DNA of 64,000 nt from Glycomyces algeriensis (GTDB lineage: Bacteria; Actinomycetota; Actinomycetes; Mycobacteriales; Micromonosporaceae): the NCBI RefSeq assembly GCF_027622855.1, contig NZ_JAPZVR010000009.1:47865-111864 (forward strand), read 5' to 3'. Below, piece after piece: positions 6,474 to 14,647 of this stretch (positions are counted from its first letter, which is position 1; every line of letters begins with the position of its first letter). The notes beneath the pieces are model-generated. The model did not search any database. It was not told the origin of the DNA and worked only from the letters and a program-made list of their open reading frames with translations. Made by a program: the position numbers and the translations under genes.

Positions 6474-7169
6474 TCAGCGGTCCGTTTCCGTGCGCCCCAT
6501 GGGGATACCGCCTTCTTGGTCGATCGCCTTGAACAACGCCTTCGCGTCCCAGTCGGTCGGCCTCGCGCCCTCGGCCGACTCGAGGTACGCCTCCATGAAC
6601 GTGCGCAGCGGCCCGCCCGCGAGGCGGTCGGCGCCTTCCTGCGTGAACGACGGGTCGGCGTGGAGGACGAGCAGCAGCATTCCCTGCACGCGCCGTGCGG
6701 GGCCGCCCATGCCGGGCTGGAAGTACGGCAGGTCGAGCGCGCGGGCGCCCGCGTTCTCGTAGAACGCCAGGCGGCGGCGCGGGTCGCCGTACGCCTCGTG
6801 CACCGCGGGCGCGTCCGGGGACTCGACCTCGGCGACGATCATGCACGGGTCGTACCGCTCGCGCCACGCCTCGACCGCATCGCGCAGCAGCCGCCCGCCG
6901 AGCCCGTGCCCGCGCGTACTCGGCTTCACCGCCAAGTACGCCAGCAGCTGCACCCGCGACGCCTCCGACCAGCGCCCAAACGCCGCCCCAGCCGGCCGCC
7001 CCGCGTCATCGACGGCCACGAGCAGGCTCCCGAGCCCGGCCTCCAGCGTTTCGATGACGCCCGCCTCGCTCTCCAACTCCTCAGCCGGAAACGCAGGCGC
7101 CAGCACCTCCCGGTACACCTGCTCCACCAGCCCGCCAGGCCGCGTCTGCTCCATGATCCGGTACTTCAT
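6474..7169 (-). CDS. GNAT-family N-acetyltransferase
   Basis: 231 aa, ATG at 7169 behind GAGGGGG. The acetyl-CoA binding motif is KPSTRGHGLGGRLL (R-G-H-G-L-G) at about residues 92-105, preceded by the typical beta strand VQLLAYLAV. The C-terminal ~60 residues form an extra helical region. Substrate unknown. An upstream GTG at about 7266 is in frame but less likely. A four-copy CTCAAG array with 15-bp pitch lies directly upstream and may regulate it, or may be an N-terminal coding extension with Leu every fifth residue. Confidence 0.75.
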   Translation of the reverse strand: MKYRIMEQTRPGGLVEQVYREVLAPAFPAEELESEAGVIETLEAGLGSLLVAVDDAGRPAGAAFGRWSEASRVQLLAYLAVKPSTRGHGLGGRLLRDAVEAWRERYDPCMIVAEVESPDAPAVHEAYGDPRRRLAFYENAGARALDLPYFQPGMGGPARRVQGMLLLVLHADPSFTQEGADRLAGGPLRTFMEAYLESAEGARPTDWDAKALFKAIDQEGGIPMGRTETDR

Positions 7170-7179
7170 CCCCAGCCCC

Positions 7180-7230
7180 CTCAAGGGCCAGTATCCCAAG
7201 AATTCCCAGCTCAAGAGGCCACTCCTCAAG
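7180..7230 (-). repeat. CTTGAG array with exact 15-bp pitch
   Basis: CTCAAG on the plus strand at 7180, 7210 and 7225 and CCCAAG at 7195, giving four sites 15 bp apart immediately upstream of the acetyltransferase start. Regular phasing suggests cooperative protein binding. The half-site resembles that of HAIR elements, but the sites are direct rather than inverted. Confidence 0.35.
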
Positions 7231-7531
7231 ACCGGCGGCTCGTAAGGAGGGGGATGCGGAGTCACGTGGGGCCACCTGATCGGCGCTCCCGGCTCGCGCC
7301 CGGCCCCGCACGAAAATGGGTCGAGCTCGGCCTGCACACGCTTCTCTTTCAGCGGCGCCCTTCGCACTCTCGACATATAGGACGTGAACCCCAGCAGTTG
7401 TAGGTACTGCGTAACATCTCCATGACTGATCCCTCACTGCGAGAACAGGACACCCCACCCTTGTCTGCCATCGCCACCATGCGACGACGTCCCTCTGCGC
7501 GTTTTGCTGCCCCAAGCGGCGGTGAGGTGCG
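7231..7531. other. Divergent intergenic region before T7SS module A
   Basis: 300 bp without a convincing gene, separating the minus-strand acetyltransferase from the plus-strand T7SS module. It must hold promoters for one or both directions, but I could not identify a clear -35/-10 pair. Open frames here are antisense shadows with poor composition. Confidence 0.5.
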
Positions 7532-7927
7532 TTGATCGACCGCATTCCCGACCCCGAATCCGCCCGGAACCGCATCAACGCCTGGCAAGGCCGTATCGAA
7601 GCCCTGGCAGCCGACACCAAGTCGATGAGTGACCAGATGCAGGCCGTCCGTGTCACCGTCACCGACCCGGATCAGATGGTCGAGGTGACGGTCGACTCGA
7701 GCGGGAACCTCGTCAACCTGCGCATGAGCGAGAAGATCCGCAAGGCCGCGCCGGGCGAGCTCGCGGACACGATCATGGCGACGGTCCGGGCTGCGAAGGC
7801 CGAAGTCGCAGAGCGTTCGGTCGAGATCATCTCCTCGACCCTCGGCACTGAATCGCCGACGGCCCGCGCGCTCACCGAGCGCGTCCGCCAGCAGTTGACC
7901 CCTCCGGAAGCGGAAGAGGAGGCCTGA
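7532..7927 (+). CDS. YbaB/EbfC-like protein, T7SS module A
   Basis: 131 aa. TTG at 7532 is the only possible start: an in-frame TGA lies at 7523 and GGTGAGGT precedes it. It has the YbaB-type core: a first helix, then paired strands (VTVTDPDQMVEVTVDSSGNLVNLRMS), then a long C-terminal helix. YbaB folds bind DNA in some bacteria, and the ESX-1 protein EspL of mycobacteria is YbaB-like. Here it heads a five-gene set with an EspC-like protein, a WXG protein, a toxin and a putative immunity gene, suggesting a chaperone or co-substrate role. That role is inferred from the repeated synteny at 27413. Confidence 0.7.
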   Translation: MIDRIPDPESARNRINAWQGRIEALAADTKSMSDQMQAVRVTVTDPDQMVEVTVDSSGNLVNLRMSEKIRKAAPGELADTIMATVRAAKAEVAERSVEIISSTLGTESPTARALTERVRQQLTPPEAEEEA

Positions 7928-7931
7928 CGCG

Positions 7932-8252
7932 ATGGCAGACGGACACAGCGTCGATCCGGACCAGCTGCGCGAACACGCGAACCAGCTTGAAGCCCTTGGG
8001 GACCGCCTGCAGGCTGTCCACGACGCGAGCATTTCCATCGTCCAGGACGACGAGGCGTACGGCATCCTGTGCGGCTGGATCTCCGGCCTCCTGGAAGAGC
8101 GCCACGCCGAGCAGGACCGGCTCGTGAACAAGGCCTACGGCAACCTCAGCAAGGCCGCGACCGAACTGCGAGCCACCGCCGACGACTACGAAGCCGCCGA
8201 CACCGATTCGGGGGCCGCATTCGACGACCTCGAAGGCCAGCTCTACTACTGA
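7932..8252 (+). CDS. EspC-like T7SS small helical protein, module A
   Basis: 106 aa, all helical, four bases after the previous gene. The start HSVDPDQLREHANQLEALGDRL and the tail with ADDYEAAD are typical of the ESX-secreted EspC-like family; YEAAD fits the YxxxD/E general secretion signal of T7SS substrates. A WISG tetrad in the middle (residues ~49-52) could be the helix-turn of the WXG-like hairpin. Probably forms a complex with the following WXG protein and is exported with it. Confidence 0.75.
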   Translation: MADGHSVDPDQLREHANQLEALGDRLQAVHDASISIVQDDEAYGILCGWISGLLEERHAEQDRLVNKAYGNLSKAATELRATADDYEAADTDSGAAFDDLEGQLYY

Positions 8253-8264
8253 CAGGAGACCGAA

Positions 8265-8966
8265 ATGTCAGACAACCCCTTGGTCGCTCCGGTCACCTCG
8301 ACCCGGACCGACTGGACCGGCTCGGGCATCCCCGAGAGTTATCTGGACGTGAAGAAGGCCATCGAGGAGGGGTCCTGGGTCGAGGCGAGCCTGGGCGGTG
8401 TCGGCTTGGCGCTGGAGACGGTCGGGTCGGTCATGGACCCGTTCGGTTCGCTGTTCTCGGCCGGCATCGGCTGGGCCATGGAGTACTTCGAGCCGCTGCG
8501 GGAGATGTTGGAGGAGCTCACCGGCAAGGCCGATGTGGTCATGTCGCACGCAGCGACGTGGAACAACATGGCGGCCGAGCTGTTCAGCGTCTCCGAAGAA
8601 CTCGCCACCCGTCTCGACTCGGACCTGTCCGAATGGTCCGGCGACGCGCATGTCGCCTATCAGACCCTGATGGGCTACAACGTGGACGGCATCGGCGGCC
8701 TGGGCGCGACCGCCGCTGCGATCGGTGCGGCGACCGAAGCTGCCGGCGGTTTGGTCCAGGTTACGCACGACCTGGTGCGGGACCTGATCGCAGAGCTGGT
8801 CGGACACGTTATCGCGTGGGTGATCGAGGCGATTTTCGTAGTCACGCTCCCCCTGATCGCCGTCCAGATCGTTGGTGCGGTCGTGAAATGGGCCGGAATG
8901 ATCATGGGCTACGGCATGGCCCTGGTGCAGTCACTCATGAACCTCAAGACCCTCGTGTGCGGCTGA
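8265..8966 (+). CDS. WXG-type membrane-associated T7SS protein, module A
   Basis: 233 aa. An N-terminal helix, a long central helical domain with the WxG turn (SEWSGDAHVAYQ at about residues 125-136), then a C-terminal hydrophobic region of ~80 residues with one or two membrane segments. This is the T7SS substrate helical hairpin fused to a membrane domain rather than to a toxin. The toxin is a separate downstream gene. It probably serves as carrier or channel for it. It is related in design to the genes at 22882, 28178, 34903 and 46417. Confidence 0.65.
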   Translation: MSDNPLVAPVTSTRTDWTGSGIPESYLDVKKAIEEGSWVEASLGGVGLALETVGSVMDPFGSLFSAGIGWAMEYFEPLREMLEELTGKADVVMSHAATWNNMAAELFSVSEELATRLDSDLSEWSGDAHVAYQTLMGYNVDGIGGLGATAAAIGAATEAAGGLVQVTHDLVRDLIAELVGHVIAWVIEAIFVVTLPLIAVQIVGAVVKWAGMIMGYGMALVQSLMNLKTLVCG

Positions 8967-8974
8967 GCGAACCG

Positions 8975-9643
8975 ATGCGACGCGCCCTCAAACTCCTCCT
9001 GCTCATCGGTATCGGACTTGCTCTCGCAGGCAATAGGCCCAACGGTCCCAACGGCACACCCGGCAACTTCGACAAGGTCGACATACCGCCCAAGTACAAG
9101 GGCCTCGAAGGCAACAGCACCGCAGAAAACCACGACGCCATCGAGGGCAAGCTCGAAGATGGCGACCCCAGCGGCAATGGCAAAGGCGCAGACGAGTCCA
9201 GCGATGGAGATTCGGGTGTCGTCGACCCCTCCGGAACCCCAGATCCCAGCAATCGGCCCACCGGTCCGGAAACCGAGCTCGCCGGTACCGCTGACAACCG
9301 GCGATCACTGACGCGGGAAAACGAGTCGGCTGTGACTCTCGCGCAAAACGGCTTCGATGTCGAACAGAACCCGCCAGGTCGAGACAACGGTAAGAATCCC
9401 GACTATAAGATCGAAGGCACATACTTCGATTGCTACGCTCCGACATCCGGCAGCCCTGGCAACATCATGAGCTCGATCAATAAGAAGGTGTCGAACGATC
9501 AGGCGAGCCATATCGTTCTGAATCTCGACGATTCGTCTCTGAACCCAGCCGACCTGCGGGCAAGGCTTGAGAGGTACCCTATAAGCGGGCTCGAAGAGAT
9601 CAAGATCATCAAAGACGGCCAGGTCATTAACTTCTATCCTTAG
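8975..9643 (+). CDS. Secreted toxin with CdiA-type tRNase C-terminal domain
   Basis: 222 aa, ATG at 8975. A short basic N-terminus and hydrophobic stretch (LKLLLLIGIGLALA) act as signal or anchor. A disordered Gly/Asp/Ser linker follows to about residue 115. The C-terminal ~105 residues carry the pattern of contact-dependent tRNA nucleases (CdiA_C family): ENESAVTLAQNGFDVEQNP, NPDYKIEGTYFDCYAP, INKKVSNDQASHIVLNLDD and IKIIKDGQVINFY. The paired acidic and Lys residues of those blocks are the likely active site. Base composition falls towards the 3' end, a sign of an acquired cassette. The next gene is the presumed immunity protein. Confidence 0.75.
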   Translation: MRRALKLLLLIGIGLALAGNRPNGPNGTPGNFDKVDIPPKYKGLEGNSTAENHDAIEGKLEDGDPSGNGKGADESSDGDSGVVDPSGTPDPSNRPTGPETELAGTADNRRSLTRENESAVTLAQNGFDVEQNPPGRDNGKNPDYKIEGTYFDCYAPTSGSPGNIMSSINKKVSNDQASHIVLNLDDSSLNPADLRARLERYPISGLEEIKIIKDGQVINFYP

Positions 9644-9654
9644 TGGAGCGTGAG

Positions 9655-10137
9655 ATGTCCATTTCGTACAATCTGTATATTTCTGCGATTCCCCTCGAGG
9701 ATTTGTCTGAACATCTCGCTTCCAAACTGAATCTGTCGCCGGTTCACGCCGAAAGCCCTGCTCCGCTGAAAAACGATGAATGGTGGTGCAATCTCGTGCA
9801 CCAGTCTAGGAATCCACATACTGAATCAGACAGTGTTCGACTCGAGGTTGATCGATATGTTGCGGTCGTATTCGAACCTGGCAAGTTTATTGGTTGGGAA
9901 CACCATTTTCGCGGCTTGTCCCTGATCCTTGATGCGACTCGGATTCTGCTCGACCAGAACCCGCAGTCTTCTGCATTTTTCGATTTCAACTATGAAACCG
10001 TAGTTCTAGAAAAAAAGAAGTACCAAAGCCTGATCGTGGATCCTCGGCTTGTCGATAGCAATGACCTCGACAAGGACGGTGTCTTTGCGAAGATGTTCAG
10101 CGCTTACGTGAAGGTTCCGTTGGCGCAACCAGAGTAG
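9655..10137 (+). CDS. Probable immunity protein for the tRNase toxin
   Basis: 160 aa. ATG at 9655 is preferred because GGAG lies 6 bases upstream; a GTG at 9643 overlapping the toxin stop is possible. Soluble, no cysteine-rich or enzyme motif. Its GC content is visibly far lower than its neighbours (many TTT, AAT, GAT codons), typical of immunity genes acquired with a toxin. Function is inferred from position directly after the CdiA-type toxin. I do not recognise the family. Confidence 0.6.
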   Translation: MSISYNLYISAIPLEDLSEHLASKLNLSPVHAESPAPLKNDEWWCNLVHQSRNPHTESDSVRLEVDRYVAVVFEPGKFIGWEHHFRGLSLILDATRILLDQNPQSSAFFDFNYETVVLEKKKYQSLIVDPRLVDSNDLDKDGVFAKMFSAYVKVPLAQPE

Positions 10138-10275
10138 GTTGGCCTCGATTCTGACTCCGCACCTACACCCCGCCCTGTTGGAACTGCCGATGTTCCGTCA
10201 GACAGGAGCATGCGGTGGAGATTCGAGGGTGAGTTCTGGTTGAGGTCGGTGGGTGCGGTCCAATAGGGTGGGGTC

Positions 10276-11250
10276 ATGGGTAGGTTGTTCCGGCGTGTCG
10301 TTCGTACCGCTCGTGGTCCGCGCCGTGCTAGCCGCGGGTCCACGGTCCGCAGCTCGGACGGCAGGCAGTACCGCGTCGTTGCGGTCGACAAGGCCGAGGA
10401 CACCGAGTTCGCCGACCCGCCAAGGAAGTGGGGTCGGGTTGGGGCCATGGCAGCCCTCTGGGCCGTTCTTCTGGGCTTGGGCGGCTGGGCCGCCCCGGGT
10501 ATCGCGGCCAGCGGCAATCCCGAGAACACAGACTCGCGAGACGAGGCCGCATCCAGTGCGAACAATGCAGCTTGGCGGTACTTGCGGTACGGGTCGAACC
10601 AAGACCTGGAACGGTCGGAAGACACCCTCTGCGAAGATGCCTCTCCTGAAGTCACCCCGAGCGATCTGAACGACCTCCGGCAGTCCTACTCCGATGAGCT
10701 TGGCGGCATCACCGATGTAGATCTCGAGACCGGCGATCCGGTAACTTCGAGTGATGGGGTCACCGTCGCCGCGACGGTTTCGTATATCTACCAAGGCTCT
10801 CAGCGCCACGAGGAATTCATCGTTACCGTCCAGGAGTCCGACGGCGTCTACTGCGTGTCGAACGCAGTACGTATCCAGGGCGAGGAACCTAGTCCGAGTG
10901 ATGGCACTGGTGAACCGGTCGACGCACAAGCACTGGTCACTGATTTCATGCGGTCGATCGTTAACGATCGAGATCCCGAGGCCGCCAAGTCATTCCAATG
11001 CGACGACAGCTTCGAAGGCATAACGCCCGAAGATCTTGATGCCGCAATCACCGTGTGGGCCGAAGCGAACGGCGAAACGGTGCGCTTCCTCAGCGCCGTC
11101 GACCCCGCTGAGTCCTCAGAGACGTCAGTCACGGCCTTCGCGGTCGAAGTCTTCCTTGAGGCAGACCTGAACAAGCAGGAATTTGACTTTGTTGTTGGCG
11201 TGCAAGGAAACTGCGTTGTATCACTCGAAGGTGGAGACGGCCTGTTCTGA
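10276..11250 (+). CDS. Membrane-anchored protein with two extracytoplasmic repeats
   Basis: 324 aa. A basic cytoplasmic N-terminus, one membrane helix at about residues 57-77, then an exported part. The exported part contains two related units (SANNAAWRYLRYGSNQDLERSEDTLCED and ALVTDFMRSIVNDRDPEAAKSFQCDD), each like the NTF2-like lumazine-binding folds of mycobacterial membrane proteins, each followed by PSDLNDL or PEDLDAA. Cysteines pair within each unit (C-E-D ... YC; C-D-D ... NC). Probably a surface protein. It is separated from module A by 138 bp and its role is unknown. Confidence 0.55.
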   Translation: MGRLFRRVVRTARGPRRASRGSTVRSSDGRQYRVVAVDKAEDTEFADPPRKWGRVGAMAALWAVLLGLGGWAAPGIAASGNPENTDSRDEAASSANNAAWRYLRYGSNQDLERSEDTLCEDASPEVTPSDLNDLRQSYSDELGGITDVDLETGDPVTSSDGVTVAATVSYIYQGSQRHEEFIVTVQESDGVYCVSNAVRIQGEEPSPSDGTGEPVDAQALVTDFMRSIVNDRDPEAAKSFQCDDSFEGITPEDLDAAITVWAEANGETVRFLSAVDPAESSETSVTAFAVEVFLEADLNKQEFDFVVGVQGNCVVSLEGGDGLF

Positions 11251-11482
11251 AGGCTTCGGAGCCTAAATCCACATAAGACTTCGCGACGCGCCGGAAGCGG
11301 CGGTTGACAACCGGGCGATGTTCGCTCACCATTTGGTCAGCGCGTCTCGCACCTTCGGTTGATCCGTTTGCGCGAAGACCGTACCCAACTGAATATGGCA
11401 GAGACAAATCTGCCGCCCGGTGGCTCTAACTTTGGCGAGTCCAGACCACCGGGCGGCCCCTTAACCAGAGGAGCAAGCTCCC

Positions 11483-12382
11483 TTGGCAACTACGACCATA
11501 CTCGATTTCGGGCTGCCCGCAAACAGCCATTCCGGAGCGAATCAGAACCGCCTTCCGGGTGATTACTCCTGCCTTGAACAGGGGGTTTACGCCACTTCCG
11601 TCGGTTCGAACTCACTCGGCGCGTACCGCTACGACCCCGACGCCTCCGACCCTAGCCTCCCCGAATCGAACCCGGATTCCCCGCGCTACGAGCCGCCGCA
11701 TCTGCGGCACCGGCCCGGCGACACGTGGATCATCGACCGCGATCGTCCGCACGATCTGCTTGACCCGGGCCCGTTCGGTTCGGAGGGCTGGCTTCCTGAC
11801 AGCCGTACAGGCAGGCACCGCCGAGGCGAACTGCCTGACCCGCCCCGCGAGACTGAGGACGACCAGCCCCGATCCGACCGCGCCCATCGCCCCTCACCCG
11901 GGCCGACCTCCGAAGGGGCCGAACGGCGTCGCCCGTTTCCCGGCCGGGATGGCATCGAGCCTCCCGAACCGCCGGAGCGGCGCCGCCGCCGGTTCTGGGA
12001 GGACGACCACGAAGACCGGTACGACTTCGGCAAGCTCCGGGAAGACGCCTGGACGCGGTTCCTGGCCGGTTCGCAAGAGCTGCACCACGCGCACATGATC
12101 GCCTCGACCACGTTCGCCGACCGCTGGATGGATTTCTGGGTGACCATGCGCGCCTTGCTTTTCCGGGTGCTCGGCATTGGCTCGGCGGCTGATCTGCCAC
12201 CCGTGGAAGGCCCGACCATGCCGCTCCGCATCGTGCCCTTGGTCCAGTCCAACTTGCGCCCGTCGATGGGCGGAACGCCTTTCCAAGGAGTGCGCCGAAC
12301 CAACCCGATCAGCCCTTACCTCGGCAACTGGGAGCGGCATTTCGATGAGCGTCAGGCCTTCCGCGAGGCGGTGGCGATATGA
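11483..12382 (+). CDS. Hypothetical Pro/Arg/Asp-rich protein
   Basis: 299 aa from a TTG start at 11483 with GAGG about 10 bases upstream. The first ~190 residues are disordered and rich in Asp, Pro and Arg. The last ~110 contain a helical segment with Trp (DAWTRFLAGSQELHHAHMIASTTFADRWMDFWVTMRALL split by short turns), which may pack on a membrane. Its stop overlaps the next start by ATGA, so both are translated together. Function unknown. Adjacent to T7SS genes, it may be an accessory or substrate. Confidence 0.5.
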   Translation: MATTTILDFGLPANSHSGANQNRLPGDYSCLEQGVYATSVGSNSLGAYRYDPDASDPSLPESNPDSPRYEPPHLRHRPGDTWIIDRDRPHDLLDPGPFGSEGWLPDSRTGRHRRGELPDPPRETEDDQPRSDRAHRPSPGPTSEGAERRRPFPGRDGIEPPEPPERRRRRFWEDDHEDRYDFGKLREDAWTRFLAGSQELHHAHMIASTTFADRWMDFWVTMRALLFRVLGIGSAADLPPVEGPTMPLRIVPLVQSNLRPSMGGTPFQGVRRTNPISPYLGNWERHFDERQAFREAVAI

Positions 12383-12708
12383 GTTTCGAATACGTCGGGG
12401 GTATCGACGAGCGCCCCACTGCGTCTACTGATGCCGACCTGGACGGCCTGCATTTCGCGGCCGTGATCGGCGGACGGCGGCTCTACTTCGCGGCGATCCC
12501 CTCCCAAGCGCGCTTTCGCATCACGATGGCGCGGGCATGGGAGCAGCGGACAGGGCCGCTCGGCTCGGTGATCCGACTCGATACCGACAGCCCTGGCCTG
12601 CGAGTGTGTGCGCCGATGGAAGTCGAGTGGGCAGACAAGCACGCAGAAAGAATCGTTGCAGAAGCCGTGTCGGTCTGGAGGTCGATCGCTCGCGGTCGCG
12701 AAGGATGA
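12379..12708 (+). CDS. Small protein coupled to upstream gene
   Basis: 109 aa, start ATG overlapping the previous stop (ATGA). A compact alpha/beta protein with segments LHFAAVIGGRRLYFAAIPS and a C-terminal helix. No motif recognised. Translational coupling makes it a likely partner of the Pro/Arg-rich protein. A T-tract terminator follows. Confidence 0.55.
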   Translation: MSFEYVGGIDERPTASTDADLDGLHFAAVIGGRRLYFAAIPSQARFRITMARAWEQRTGPLGSVIRLDTDSPGLRVCAPMEVEWADKHAERIVAEAVSVWRSIARGREG

Positions 12709-12727
12709 CCGGAGGATGAGGGAGAGG

Positions 12728-12763
12728 CCGGCGCACCGCGGTGGGGCAGTGCGCCGACCTTTT
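12728..12763 (+). terminator. Intrinsic terminator with T-tract
   Basis: Stem CGGCGCAC/GTGCGCCG with a 12-nt loop followed by CCTTTT, 20 bp after the stop of the 109-aa gene. It is one of the few hairpins in the window with a classical T-run. Confidence 0.7.
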
Positions 12764-12941
12764 CATTATGAAGGTTCGAAATACCTGCAGCACAACCTGT
12801 CGGGCGTTTCGCGCGGCGCGGCGTTCAGAACTGCTCAGATCGCCCGACGAAAGCGTGCGCGACCACAGATTCCCGATCGACCGGTTCGCATTGCCCTCAG
12901 CGCAGCCTCGGGTCTACTACACATGGCGACCCACTTGGTCG

Positions 12942-14108
12942 CTATCCGAGCGGGGCGCCCATCTGGTTCATGAAGTCGACCGGGTTCACCGCGCCCGCAG
13001 GGCTGCGGTCGGCGTTCAGGTGCGTCTCGAAGTGCAGGTGCGGGCCGCTCGACCGGCCCGACGAACCGACATAGCCGAGGATCTGACCGGCCTGGACCAC
13101 GTCGCCCTCCTTCACATTCGGTGCGTACTGGAAGTGGCAGTAGCGGGTCAGGTAGTCGCCGGCGTGCACGATGTTGACGTACCAGCCGCAGCCGGCCACC
13201 TCAGGCGAACCGTCCTGGTTGCAGGAGTACGGTGCTCCGTACAGGCTGGCGTTGCACTCCGCGGTGATCACGGTTCCCGCCGCCGCGGCGACCACGGTCG
13301 CGCCGCGCGGTGCGCCGATGTCGACGCCGTTGTGGGTCGGCCGCTCAGGGGTCCGGAATCCGGAGTTGAGCGGCCCCTTGACGGGAATCATCCATCCCGA
13401 GGCCGAGAGTTCGCCCGACGGCGTGCAGTTGCCGAGCTGCGTGTCGACTGCGGCGACTCGGCCGCCGCCACCGGTCAGGGTGTTGACGATCTCGGTCGCC
13501 TTCGGTTCGTGCTTGGCGTACGCGTTGGGGAAGGCGGAGATCTGGACTCGCTGTGCCGCGACGGTGAGCGGCAGTGTCTCCCAGTCGTCGATGGTCATGA
13601 GCTTTTCGTAGAACTTCGTCGAGGCGTACACCGGGTCCTGGATCTGCTCCGGCGTGCCCCACCCCGAAGACGGGCGCTGCTGGAACAGGCCGAGGGAGTC
13701 GTGGTCGTTCTGGTCGCCGAGGTGGCCGTGGTTCGTCAGGCTCGACTCCTGCATCGACGTCGCGACGGCGATGATCCAACCCCGGGCCGGAATCTCGAGG
13801 TCCTGTCCGACCGAGATGATGATCGCGGCGTTCTTGATCTCCTCGGAGGTGTAAGGAGCGATCGCGGGGAATTCGGCGTTCGGGTCGACGGTGGAGGTCG
13901 TGCCGCAGCCGGTCAGGCTCACTGTGCCGTCGTCGCCGTTCGACTGGTCGGACAGCAACTGCACGATGGAGACGACCGCGCCGAGGCAGCACACGCTGAC
14001 CACGGTGACGATCCATATCCACGGTCGGAGCTTCTTGGGGATCTTGGGGGCGGTGGGGTCCGCGTAGCGTTCCTTCGCGGTGGTCTGATCGTCGCCGACG
14101 GCACTCAT
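12942..14108 (-). CDS. Bifunctional cell-wall hydrolase: lysozyme-like domain + M23 peptidase (VirB1-like)
   Basis: 388 aa. Single membrane helix at about residues 30-52, then a lysozyme-like domain (MQESSL with probable catalytic Glu; DSLGLFQQRPSSGWG). A C-terminal M23 (LytM) metallopeptidase has zinc ligands HNGVD and HLHFE. Such double-domain hydrolases open peptidoglycan for Gram-positive T4SS. It is the last gene of a minus-strand operon with VirB4- and VirB6-like genes and overlaps the preceding gene by ATGA. Its N-terminus faces the cytoplasm and the enzymes face the wall. Confidence 0.8.
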   Translation of the reverse strand: MSAVGDDQTTAKERYADPTAPKIPKKLRPWIWIVTVVSVCCLGAVVSIVQLLSDQSNGDDGTVSLTGCGTTSTVDPNAEFPAIAPYTSEEIKNAAIIISVGQDLEIPARGWIIAVATSMQESSLTNHGHLGDQNDHDSLGLFQQRPSSGWGTPEQIQDPVYASTKFYEKLMTIDDWETLPLTVAAQRVQISAFPNAYAKHEPKATEIVNTLTGGGGRVAAVDTQLGNCTPSGELSASGWMIPVKGPLNSGFRTPERPTHNGVDIGAPRGATVVAAAAGTVITAECNASLYGAPYSCNQDGSPEVAGCGWYVNIVHAGDYLTRYCHFQYAPNVKEGDVVQAGQILGYVGSSGRSSGPHLHFETHLNADRSPAGAVNPVDFMNQMGAPLG

Positions 14109-14644
14109 GACTGCTCCCAGTCGATCGCCGAGACGAGCCAGCCGGTCCCGGTCAGGTTGTTGGAGCCTTCAGTCATGGTGAGCGTCAAAGTTCCCGTGTC
14201 CATAGGAAAGGCGACCTTCAGGCCATCGGGGACCGGTGCTCCGGTGATCTCCGTGGCGGGGACCTCGCTGGGGTCGACGCCCTGCAACAGTTCGGCCTGA
14301 TCCTCGGTGAGGAACGGAATGATCGAGTCGTACCAGCCGTCGGGGCCGTAGCCGTTCGGATTGAGCCAGGCTTCAGCGAACTCGACCGACTGGTCTACTG
14401 CTTCCTGCGGAAGCTCTTCCTCGGGGTAGCAGTCGTCGCCTTCGCAGTTCTCGGTCGCGAGACCGTCGTCCTCGGTGAAGGCCTCGGAGCTCGCTTCTGA
14501 GGTCGAGCCTCTATTGCTGGAGTTCCCGCCGTCGAGCGGTGTCTGCGCGCGTTGGCTGGCCAGTGCGATCACGCCGAGCACGAGGATCAGGATGATGACA
14601 ACGATCCCGTAACGGGAGAAGATGATCCGGAGGGCTCGGTTCAT
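14105..14644 (-). CDS. Single-pass membrane protein of T4SS-like operon (TcpC/VirB8-like position)
   Basis: 179 aa: a short basic N-terminus, one membrane helix (residues ~13-31), an acidic Ser/Glu linker with C-E-G-D-D-C, and a small extracytoplasmic domain (EFAEAWLNPN ... GTLTLTMTEG). The size and NTF2-like rhythm of the outer domain would fit a VirB8/TcpC-like channel component, but similarity is too weak to be sure. It overlaps the hydrolase gene and lies 3 bp from the polytopic gene, so it belongs to the operon. Confidence 0.55.
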   Translation of the reverse strand: MNRALRIIFSRYGIVVIILILVLGVIALASQRAQTPLDGGNSSNRGSTSEASSEAFTEDDGLATENCEGDDCYPEEELPQEAVDQSVEFAEAWLNPNGYGPDGWYDSIIPFLTEDQAELLQGVDPSEVPATEITGAPVPDGLKVAFPMDTGTLTLTMTEGSNNLTGTGWLVSAIDWEQS

Positions 14645-14647
14645 CGG

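Noticed and set aside
7231-7531. Promoter motif TTGTAG...TAACAT
   Set aside because: Spacing is only 8 bp, too short for a sigma-70 promoter.
8069-8974. In-frame upstream extension of the tRNase toxin
   Set aside because: It overlaps two well-supported T7SS genes and has Arg-rich shadow composition; ATG at 8975 is the credible start.
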